The notes under the pieces: generated by a model
Seen by the model: only the letters and a program-made list of their open reading frames with translations
Database searches by the model: none
Told to the model about the DNA's origin: nothing
Program-made: the position numbers and the translations under genes
Source: JALENY01 sp036310185
GTDB lineage: Bacteria > Bacillota > Clostridia > Lachnospirales > Lachnospiraceae
Direction: 5' to 3'
Length of the DNA stretch: 11,445 bases
Assembly: GCA_036310185.1 (NCBI GenBank)
Contig: JAXJSH010000117.1
Coordinates: forward strand, 1-11,445
Part shown: positions 6,292 to 11,330 of the stretch, piece after piece
Layout: each line of letters starts with the position of its first letter
How positions within the stretch are numbered: position 1 is the stretch's first letter

Positions 6292-6360
6292 GGCATAAAT
6301 CTCCTCTGTAAAAATGGTTTCTAGTCAATTCCATTATACCAAACGGAACAGGTTTATGCC
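6292..6360 (-). promoter_or_regulatory. IS4 transposase promoter and leader
   Basis: On the minus strand a perfect TATAAT (6338-6333) preceded by TGG forms an extended -10 element; the -35 (AGGCAT at 17 bp) is poor. In the leader, GGCATAAA (6292-6299) and TTTATGCC (6353-6360) are perfect 8-bp complements. The 6292-6299 arm covers the spacer between ribosome site and ATG; the 6353-6360 arm lies upstream of the predicted start. So only RNA entering from outside would contain both arms, which could bury the start region of readthrough transcripts. Confidence 0.5.
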
Positions 6361-6370
6361 TTTTTTATTG

Positions 6371-6394
6371 GCTGAAATATTGAATTTTCAAGGT
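6371..6394 (-). repeat. IS4-type terminal inverted repeat, right
   Basis: Exact 24-bp inverted copy of 4873-4896. Confidence 0.93.
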
Positions 6395-6409
6395 TCAACA
6401 CACCGTATC

Positions 6410-6427
6410 GGTGTGGGAAGTTTCAGT
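6410..6427 (-). repeat. Outer inverted repeat, right arm, around the IS4-type element
   Basis: GGTGTGGGAAGTTTCAGT, complementary to 4840-4857 as described there. Its 5' end also joins a small local palindrome, CACACCG-TAT-CGGTGTG (6399-6415). Confidence 0.6.
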
Positions 6428-6437
6428 TAGTAGAATA

Positions 6438-6470
6438 TAGGTAATTGCGAACTCGTTTCGCAATTACCTA
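6438..6470. repeat. Perfect 14-bp inverted repeat upstream of the AbiE locus
   Basis: TAGGTAATTGCGAA (6438-6451) and TTCGCAATTACCTA (6457-6470) are exact complements with a 5-nt loop. It lies directly upstream of the extended -10 promoter of the antitoxin gene, over its -35 region, and has no T run. AbiEi antitoxins bind inverted repeats near their own promoter, so an operator role fits. A host repeat element is the alternative. Confidence 0.6.
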
Positions 6471-6485
6471 GTAAGTAAAAGGAAT

Positions 6486-6494
6486 TGCTATGAT
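6486..6494 (+). promoter_or_regulatory. Extended -10 promoter of the AbiE operon
   Basis: TGCTATGAT is a TGn extended -10 (TATGAT, 6489-6494), about 63 bp before the antitoxin start. The -35 region (ACCTAG at 17 bp) is weak and overlaps the upstream palindrome, so a bound protein there would block polymerase. Confidence 0.5.
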
Positions 6495-6497
6495 AAA

Positions 6498-6541
6498 ATT
6501 AGAAAAACGGCAATAAATAAAAAAAATGCCGAAATTCTAAT
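6498..6541. promoter_or_regulatory. Second inverted repeat, candidate AbiEi operator
   Basis: ATTAGAAAAACGGCA (6498-6512) and TGCCGAAATTCTAAT (6527-6541) are inverted copies matching at 12 of 15 positions; only three central bases differ. The pair starts 4 bp after the -10 and ends just before the ribosome site. With the palindrome at 6438-6470 it brackets the promoter, as expected for cooperative negative autoregulation. Confidence 0.5.
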
Positions 6542-6556
6542 GGAAGGAGTGAGAAT

Positions 6557-7273
6557 GTGATGATTGAAAATGTTATATACAAATTTGACGCGAATCAGAT
6601 TTTCACGAAAGAAGATTTCCGCAGAGCTGTCCACGAGAAAAATAGTGATTATAAAGAAAGCTCCATTAACTGGTTGTTAGGGAAACTGAAATCAGAGTAT
6701 AAAATCATTAAAATCAGCAAGAATGCATACTGCAGGATTGAGGGAAAGCGTTTTGAATATCGGTATCCCTATTCTGAAGAATTATGCTTAATTGTAAAAG
6801 AAATTAAAGATGAATTTCCGCTACTTGATTTCCAAGTTTGGGAACTGGTACAGTTAAATGAATTCGTCAATCACCAGCTTGCACATAACACACTATTTAT
6901 TGAAGTTGAGGAAATGTTGGAAGAATCTGTATTTGAATTTTTAAAAGAAAAACATGTAGGGGTATTATTAAAACCAGATGTGAAGGAGTATTACAAATAT
7001 AGAGAACCTGATAATACGATTGTAATTCAAAAAATGGTTACAGAGGCACCAGCGGCGATTAAAGGAACGAACTTTTCCCGTCTTGAAAAAATTCTTGTGG
7101 ATGTTTTAAAGGATAAACTGGTAGGAAGTATGATTGATGAACGTGAATGCTCTACAATTTTTGAAGATAGTTTTGCAAGATATGCATTGGATGTTTCAAG
7201 GATATACAGATATGCGTCCAGAAGGGGCGCAGGAAAAAAAGTAAAAGATATGATGGAAAAAATATGGTGTTAA
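6557..7273 (+). CDS. abiEi: AbiEi-like antitoxin of a type IV toxin-antitoxin system
   Basis: A 238-residue protein. The N-terminal 70 residues read as a winged-helix domain (FTKEDFRRAVHEKNSDYKES, then LLGKLKSEYKIIKISKNAYC), and the C-terminal part is the longer domain of AbiEi-like antitoxins (DUF6577 type in my judgement). In characterised AbiE systems this protein represses its own operon and neutralises the toxin without forming a stable complex with it. The start is GTG 6557 or ATG 6560, both served by GGAAGGAG at 6542-6549. The toxin gene follows after 25 bp. The assignment rests mainly on the neighbour, as the sequence of this family is poorly conserved. Confidence 0.8.
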   Translation: MMIENVIYKFDANQIFTKEDFRRAVHEKNSDYKESSINWLLGKLKSEYKIIKISKNAYCRIEGKRFEYRYPYSEELCLIVKEIKDEFPLLDFQVWELVQLNEFVNHQLAHNTLFIEVEEMLEESVFEFLKEKHVGVLLKPDVKEYYKYREPDNTIVIQKMVTEAPAAIKGTNFSRLEKILVDVLKDKLVGSMIDERECSTIFEDSFARYALDVSRIYRYASRRGAGKKVKDMMEKIWC

Positions 7274-7298
7274 ATCCATCTGAACAAAGGAGAAGAAT

Positions 7299-7955
7299 AT
7301 GCTTCTAAAAGACAATTTTAATATGGAAAATGTACAGCGCTTACGTGATTTGACAGGCAGAGATCCGAATCTGTTGGAAAGAGTAGTTTATGCTTTCGGG
7401 TTGTTGGAAGCAATCAAACAGGCAGGTCTTCCCTTTATATTTAAGGGAGGAACCAGTCTGATGCTTCTGATGGAGCATCCTATGAGATTGTCAACGGATA
7501 TTGATATTATCGTAAAGCCTGGTACAGACATTGATTATTACATACAGGAAGCTGCAAAAATATTTCCGTTCTTAAAATGTGAGGAACAGGTAAGAATCGG
7601 AAAAAACAATATTGAAAAAAGACATTTTAAATTTATATATAAGTCTCCGGTCCGGGACAGTGAATTTTATATTTTACTGGATGTGGTTTTCGCAGAAAGT
7701 CCTTATGCACTTTTGACAGAAAAAGAAATCTGTAATGAATTATTGCTGGTAGAAGGACCCGAAGTATATGTAACGGTTCCAACGGCAGATTGCATTTTAG
7801 GCGACAAACTGACAGCATTTGCATCGCATACAACAGGGGTCACGTTTGGCAAAGAACTTGAGATCATCAAGCAGTTGTATGATGTGGCTAATCTCATTGA
7901 TGTTATGACAGACCAGAAACTTCACCATAAACAGTTTTTATCGTTGTCTGTCTAA
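7299..7955 (+). pseudogene. abiEii: AbiEii-like nucleotidyltransferase toxin, 3' truncated
   Basis: Toxin of the AbiE system, a DNA-polymerase-beta-fold nucleotidyltransferase. Motif I is FKGGTSL (48-54) with the metal-binding pair D67/D69 in STDIDIIV; motif III is LLDVVFAE (D128); motif IV is LGDKLTAFA (D169, K170). Relatives are usually about 280-320 residues. Here genuine sequence stops near D205 (7913) in LYDVANLIDVMTD, and the last 13 residues are the antisense of a fused transposase fragment. The C-terminal helical domain is gone, so activity is unlikely although all nucleotidyltransferase motifs remain. The start is ATG 7299 after AAAGGAG. The call is a truncated gene, with an otherwise intact reading frame. 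Confidence 0.85.
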
Positions 7956-8124
7956 GGCCTTTATGGCGATATCTGCTTTTACCCCGTTCTTTCATCAGCA
8001 TCTGATCATATCGTTCCAGGAACTCCTTTGTAAACTGCTGACCAATCTGGCAGATCCATTTATAAATATTTTTCTCCAACTCCTTGAAAGTAACTCCATT
8101 TTCAGCTATCATAGTTTTCATCAT
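7914..8124 (-). pseudogene. ISLre2-family transposase, 5' fragment
   Basis: About 69 N-terminal residues of an ISLre2 (UPF0236-type) transposase, starting at ATG 8124 after AAGGAG. They include the family hallmark RYRHKGLRQTTIKTVYGEV (about 51-69). After V69 the frame enters abiEii antisense (SGLS, stop at 7903). The normal length is above 400 residues, so most of the gene is lost. The break with abiEii lies at about 7914-7917. The IS start side faces right, so this is not simple insertion: a deletion removed the rest of the element together with the end of abiEii. Confidence 0.8.
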
Positions 8125-8181
8125 ACAGACTCCTTATGTTTTTTCTGGACAATTAAACAATAAGATAAATCTGTATGATTT

Positions 8182-8213
8182 GGAAGAGGTTTCGACCTCT
8201 TCCTTTTATTTTT
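8182..8213 (+). terminator. Strong rho-independent terminator
   Basis: GGAAGAGGT (8182-8190) and ACCTCTTCC (8195-8203) form a perfect 9-bp stem closed by a TTCG tetraloop and followed by TTTTATTTTT. It serves the plus strand and could be the original end of the AbiE operon or of the lost element. Confidence 0.9.
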
Positions 8214-8395
8214 GCCAACTATAATTTTACTCTAAGTAAAAATTGGGAAAAGCAAAAGAGCCGTCCAGATCTTGTAGCGGTTTTCTTTTTTTATATCAGA
8301 TAATGTTATATTATAAACAATTTACAAGCGTCTTGTTATCTTGTTCAAACGCCTAAAGAAGTATAACAGTTGCAATACATATAAAATGGTTACAA
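8214..8395. other. Intergenic region between terminator and ABC permease
   Basis: No gene seen. It contains a short 7-bp hairpin, TTTTACT-CTA-AGTAAAA (8225-8241), without a T run, and no clear terminator for the leftward permease transcript; the CCG/CGG pair near 8260-8285 is too weak to call. Confidence 0.4.
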
Positions 8396-9238
8396 TTATT
8401 GAAGATTCCGTCTGTTAAACAGGTAGAAGCCCAAGATATATGTTATTAAACACTCTATTGTATCTGATATAATAAACTCCAAATGATAAGGAATATTTTT
8501 CAATATAAGAGAATTATTAGATTTGTCGGCTTGTTTTTCGTGCAACATATAGGATACGTAACATGATTGTGCATATGGAGAGGCAAATAAATGTATATTG
8601 TGTGCGACTCTTTTGGTTCCTTCGATATATAGGGGGTTATCCCGAATTTCACCATCTACGCTAAATAGAGTAGTCTGTGCCGGTTGGTTTAAACTTCGTA
8701 CCGTTTCATTACCTCCATAAAGAAGAAATAGAGTTACAGCCATTACAAAGAAGATGGAAATAATTCTATGATTGATAAGTATAGATAATACTGTAGAAAT
8801 TATTGTTACAGTCGAAATAATCATAAGGGTAATAATTAAGTTTATAAAAAAATCTGTGCTGAATATATCTGTATCATATTTTTGCATTATTCCTAAAATT
8901 ATAATAGATATTGTATCAATTAAGAATAATATCATTCCTTCTATTATTCCGACAATAATTTCAGTCTTGTAAAATATTGATTTACTAAAACCGCAAAATA
9001 GCTTATTATTGATAGTTCTGTTATCTAATTCTTGAATTAGTTGTAAAGATACATTTACTGCAATACATAAACATATAATTGCTGTTTTATTAAAAAGAAA
9101 GTATGTGGTATCGACTTCAAAGCCAAATACAGACCCGATGACTTCCAGATAATTATAGATCAATAAGAATATAATTTCGCCAATGAATATTATGGATGAC
9201 AATCTTCTTGATAATTCCGCTTGTAATAATTTGCGCAT
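8396..9238 (-). CDS. ABC-2 type permease, probable bacteriocin/lantibiotic immunity
   Basis: A 280-residue, strongly hydrophobic protein with about six membrane segments (near 15-34, 52-72, 93-117, 130-153, 157-176 and 254-273). A polar external loop of about 75 residues (178-252) precedes the last one. This is the plan of BcrB/LanE/LanG-like permeases, the membrane partner of a separate ATPase. The ATG at 9238 follows GAGGAAAT, and the ATPase gene ends 19 bp upstream, so the two form an operon. The substrate cannot be read; self-protection against a peptide is suggested by the divergent precursor gene. Efflux of another antibiotic is possible. Confidence 0.82.
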   Translation of the reverse strand: MRKLLQAELSRRLSSIIFIGEIIFLLIYNYLEVIGSVFGFEVDTTYFLFNKTAIICLCIAVNVSLQLIQELDNRTINNKLFCGFSKSIFYKTEIIVGIIEGMILFLIDTISIIILGIMQKYDTDIFSTDFFINLIITLMIISTVTIISTVLSILINHRIISIFFVMAVTLFLLYGGNETVRSLNQPAQTTLFSVDGEIRDNPLYIEGTKRVAHNIHLFASPYAQSCYVSYMLHEKQADKSNNSLILKNIPYHLEFIISDTIECLITYILGFYLFNRRNLQ

Positions 9239-9257
9239 GTTTTATTTCCTCCCTCTA

Positions 9258-9926
9258 TTATTCGAACTTGTCAAAATAAAATTTTTCTAATGATTCATCA
9301 GATATCTCGTTAATTTGACATTCGTGAATTAAGTTTCCATCCTTAAGAAATCCTATGTGAGTGACAATTTTTTGCAATTCGTCGAGAATGTGGCTTGAAA
9401 TTACCACAGTTACATGTTGCTTTTCGCTTAGTGTTTTGATTAAATTTCTAATCTGTCGTATTCCTGAAGGGTCTAAGCCATTTAACGGCTCGTCAAGAAA
9501 GAGTAAATCGGGTTGATTCGCAAGTGCTAAAGCAAGTCCTAATCGTTGTCGCATTCCAAGAGAATATCGAATTACAGGCTTATTGGTATCTTTTATACCA
9601 ACCATTTTAAGAAGCTCTGCTGCGTTATATTTTGGAGTTTCTATCAGGGATAATTGATATTTTAAGTTCTTTTTTGCGGACCAGTATGGATAAACAGCTG
9701 GATTCTCTAATATGGCTCCGATTCTAATATTTTCATCCATTTCAATCTGCCCTGAAGTGGGGGATTGCAGTCCTAACAGTAGTCTCATCAGAGTTGTTTT
9801 TCCAGCTCCGTTATTGCCTATCAAACCATAGATTGATCCATTAGGAATATGAATTGATATGTTATTTAAAGCAATGGTGTCATTATACTTTTTTGTGATA
9901 TTGGTTGTTGTTACAATATAGTTCAT
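9258..9926 (-). CDS. ABC transporter ATPase, BcrA/LanF type
   Basis: A 222-residue stand-alone nucleotide-binding subunit that would power the permease encoded just downstream. Walker A is GNNGAGKTT (37-45), the ABC signature is YSLGMRQRLG (about 126-135), Walker B is DLLFLDEP, followed by the D-loop NGLDPSG and the H-loop histidine in VISSH. The total fits lantibiotic/bacitracin immunity ATPases. The ATG at 9926 is preceded by GGGAGGG. It is first of a two-gene minus-strand operon, divergent from the peptide gene with 480 bp between. No clear promoter was found upstream; TATTAT near 9986 is a weak -10 candidate. Confidence 0.93.
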   Translation of the reverse strand: MNYIVTTTNITKKYNDTIALNNISIHIPNGSIYGLIGNNGAGKTTLMRLLLGLQSPTSGQIEMDENIRIGAILENPAVYPYWSAKKNLKYQLSLIETPKYNAAELLKMVGIKDTNKPVIRYSLGMRQRLGLALALANQPDLLFLDEPLNGLDPSGIRQIRNLIKTLSEKQHVTVVISSHILDELQKIVTHIGFLKDGNLIHECQINEISDESLEKFYFDKFE

Positions 9927-10041
9927 AAAGTCCCTCCCTTTAAATGTTTTGTTTCTTAAAGATATTTCTGCTCACAAAAATAATATTAATGGTGAGGATT
10001 CAGATAAGTAAAGCAAAGAGGCGTAAACAATGGATTTAATG

Positions 10042-10063
10042 GGATGTAAAGGCTATTTGACAT
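10042..10063 (+). repeat. 22-bp direct repeat, copy 1
   Basis: GGATGTAAAGGCTATTTGAC plus AT. It matches the copy at 10252-10273 at 18 of 22 positions, in the same orientation. Its TTGACA doubles as the -35 of a candidate promoter. Confidence 0.6.
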
Positions 10064-10085
10064 AGCATAAACAGCACTTTGTTAT
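10057..10085 (+). promoter_or_regulatory. Candidate sigma-A promoter inside the divergent region
   Basis: A perfect TTGACA (10057-10062) and TGTTAT (10080-10085, four of six consensus bases) are separated by 17 bp. It points toward the small reading frame at 10142 and the peptide gene at 10407. It is the best housekeeping-type promoter in the region. Confidence 0.4.
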
Positions 10086-10141
10086 GGTTATTTGATGATT
10101 GGGGGTACATTTAAATTTATAGATAAATTTTTAAGCTTGAA

Positions 10142-10249
10142 ATGAATGGTAAAAATGTGAAAATAGTAGAAATTAAACATAAGAGTGGGTTTAAGGGACA
10201 CAAAAAGAAAGTTTTTATATATACGTGTAACAGAAAATGCGGAGAATAA
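10142..10249 (+). CDS. Small orphan reading frame (35 residues), doubtful
   Basis: ATG 10142 to TAA 10247-10249 encodes a basic peptide beginning MNGKNVKIVEIKHKSG and ending YTCNRKCGE. It is open for six codons upstream of the ATG and lacks a clear ribosome site, though a sigma-A-like promoter lies 57 bp upstream. The Lys-rich body with a C-x3-C tail looks like real protein rather than noise, perhaps the 3' end of a decayed gene lying between copies of the 22-bp repeat. I do not recognise the family. Confidence 0.3.
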   Translation: MNGKNVKIVEIKHKSGFKGHKKKVFIYTCNRKCGE

Positions 10250-10251
10250 GT

Positions 10252-10295
10252 GGATGTAAAGCTGATTTGACATGGATGTAAAGGCCTGTTTGCTT
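10252..10295 (+). repeat. Tandem pair of the 22-bp repeat, copies 2 and 3
   Basis: Copy 2 (10252-10273) and copy 3 (10274-10295) abut and share GGATGTAAAG at the start and TTTG near position 16; copy 3 diverges at its 3' end (GCTT instead of ACAT). With copy 1 there are three same-strand copies in 254 bp. Repeated internal sites like this are known at the ends of IS21-type elements, and regulator sites are the alternative. Confidence 0.6.
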
Positions 10296-10320
10296 GAGTG
10301 ACTGGTGGAGATAGTGTAGA

Positions 10321-10377
10321 TTTTGCTTGTAGCAAATATATTTTTGCTTATAGCAAATGCATATTTGAAATTTCAAA
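10321..10377 (+). promoter_or_regulatory. Three palindromes at about 21-bp spacing before the peptide gene
   Basis: TTTGCTTGTAGCAAA (10322-10336), TTTGCTTATAGCAAA (10343-10357) and the perfect TTTGAAATTTCAAA (10364-10377) have centres at 10329, 10350 and 10370.5, so they lie on one face of the helix. The first two belong to an exact 21-bp tandem unit with 18 of 21 matches. They end 29 bp before the peptide ATG. No good -35/-10 pair exists here, which suits an activated or repressed promoter. Bacteriocin genes controlled by LytTR regulators use direct repeats spaced about 21 bp; the regulator is not in the window. Confidence 0.6.
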
Positions 10378-10384
10378 AGAAAAA

Positions 10385-10406
10385 GGAGAAAAACTAACTA
10401 CTAACT
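10385..10406 (+). promoter_or_regulatory. Ribosome site with an unusually long spacer
   Basis: AAAAGGAG (10381-10388) lies 18 nt before the ATG at 10407, far beyond the normal 5-11. The spacer holds a perfect 7-bp tandem duplication, CTAACTA at 10394-10400 and 10401-10407; with one copy the spacing would be 11. No alternative start codon lies nearer. Confidence 0.55.
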
Positions 10407-10616
10407 ATGAGAACATTAACAAGTGAAAAAGCACAGGAGATTAAAGCGGGTGCAGGACATTATCATTGGATATGTAGAGATGGTATTAACTTTACGAGTA
10501 AGGCATATAGTTCATATGCTGCCGCTGGTAAAGCAGCTGATGCTCACGTTGCAAAATACCCAGCTCATGCAAAAAAAGTTAGCGTGTTCTATTGTGAGAA
10601 GAGTAGTTGTCAGTAA
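10407..10616 (+). CDS. Bacteriocin-like precursor peptide with double-glycine-like leader
   Basis: A 69-residue peptide. The first 15 residues, MRTLTSEKAQEIKAG, fit a C39-type leader with L4 at -12 and I12 at -4 if cleavage follows A14-G15. The predicted core of 54 residues begins AGHYHWICRDG and contains aromatic, Ala- and Lys-rich stretches, His at 18, 20, 47 and 54 and Cys at 23, 63 and 68. W-x-C-x2-G-x2-F followed later by H-x6-H resembles a zinc finger missing its second Cys. A C39-peptidase transporter gene follows 72 bp downstream. No modification enzyme is visible, so it could be an unmodified disulphide bacteriocin or a signal peptide. I recognise the type, not a named family. Confidence 0.75.
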   Translation: MRTLTSEKAQEIKAGAGHYHWICRDGINFTSKAYSSYAAAGKAADAHVAKYPAHAKKVSVFYCEKSSCQ

Positions 10617-10628
10617 TACAACACTTGG

Positions 10629-10659
10629 TAAATAGGGTTGGATATTCCAACCCTATTTA
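10629..10659 (+). terminator. Hairpin between peptide and transporter genes
   Basis: TAAATAGGGTTGGA (10629-10642) and TCCAACCCTATTTA (10646-10659) are perfect 14-bp complements with a 3-nt loop. Only a mixed A/T tract follows, so it is likely a leaky terminator or mRNA 3'-end stabiliser that keeps peptide expression above that of the transporter. Confidence 0.75.
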
Positions 10660-10688
10660 TATTATATACGAAAGACAAGGAGTTGATT

Positions 10689-11330
10689 ATGAGAGGCTGT
10701 TTACAACATGATGAAAATGATTGTGGGTTAGCATGTATATTAACAATATGTAAGTTCTTGAAAATAAGTGTTGATGAAAAAAGTCTTAGAAAAAATATTT
10801 TTCTGGGAAACGAAGGTTTGAGTTTGTATGGAATAACAAGGGTGTTTAGTAATATAGGAATAGAATCTCTGGCAGTTGAAGGAACCAATACAGAGTTATT
10901 TGCCTTATTAGCTGAAGAAAAGAAACCGATCGTTATTATGATAAATGAAGACAATGAATGTCATTATGTTGTAATATATAAGGAGAATACAAAAAAGGTA
11001 TTCTTATGGGATCCGAACAAAGGTAAGCGTATTGTTTCAAAAGAGTATTTTAATTTAATATGGTCAGGCTATGCTGTATATATTACAGAAGTATTAGAAT
11101 ATGAGAAAAGGGTAGTGTTAGGGCAGTCAGTATGTTGGAGTACATTGTTACAGCAGAAGAGGTGTCTTGTTGCATTGATGATATTTTCTATTATACTCAT
11201 AGCAGTTAGTATGAGTACAACCTTTATGTACAAGAATATAATAGAACAAATCGAAATGGGAATTCAAGTTTTAACACCACAACTAGAAGGATTATTCATA
11301 CTAATGGGTATGTTGTTGTTGATTACTTAA
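10689..11330 (+). pseudogene. C39-peptidase ABC transporter, truncated in membrane domain
   Basis: Start of a peptidase-containing ABC exporter (PCAT) that would clip the leader and export the peptide. The C39 domain (about 1-140) is intact, with Q6, the catalytic Cys in DCGLAC (C12), H92 in ECHYVVIYK and D108 in WDPNKG. Membrane segment 1 lies at about 158-180, and segment 2 begins near 200 and is cut at residue 213 by TAA. Full-length PCATs have about 700 residues, so most of the membrane domain and the whole ATPase are missing, and no later frame resumes. ATG 10689 follows AAGGAG, so upstream frame extension is not needed. A secreted-protease role for the remaining domain is unlikely but not excluded. 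Confidence 0.88.

Larger units (their letters stand above)
4873..6394 (-). mobile_element. IS4-family insertion sequence (about 1522 bp)
   Basis: Perfect 24-bp inverted repeats at 4873-4896 and 6371-6394 (starting ACCTTGAAAATTC read inward) bound one intact IS4-type transposase on the minus strand. No direct duplication is visible in the bases next to these ends, although IS4 elements usually make 9-12 bp duplications. Outer repeats 15 nt away leave open that the real boundaries lie further out. Confidence 0.88.

Noticed and set aside
4872..6395. Direct target duplication next to the 24-bp IS4-type ends
   Set aside because: Left flank GGATTCGC and right flank TCAACACA do not match, also when shifted by a few bases.
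8258..8292. Terminator for the leftward ABC operon
   Set aside because: Only a 3-4 bp CCG/CGG stem with a long loop; too weak to call.
10252..10295. CRISPR array
   Set aside because: Repeats abut with no unique spacers between copies 2 and 3, only three imperfect copies exist, and no cas gene is present.
10267..10295. Second TTGACA (10267-10272) as a promoter
   Set aside because: No acceptable -10 at 16-18 bp; the position holds TTGCTT.
10088..10335. Minus-strand frames of 61 and 72 residues in the divergent region
   Set aside because: Low-complexity Phe/Leu/Ile composition from AT-rich DNA, spanning the 22-bp repeats, with no ribosome site.
10638..10688. Upstream extension of the C39 transporter to TTG 10638
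   Set aside because: The extension would be encoded by the perfect hairpin; ATG 10689 has a well-placed AAGGAG and the C39 domain starts just after it.
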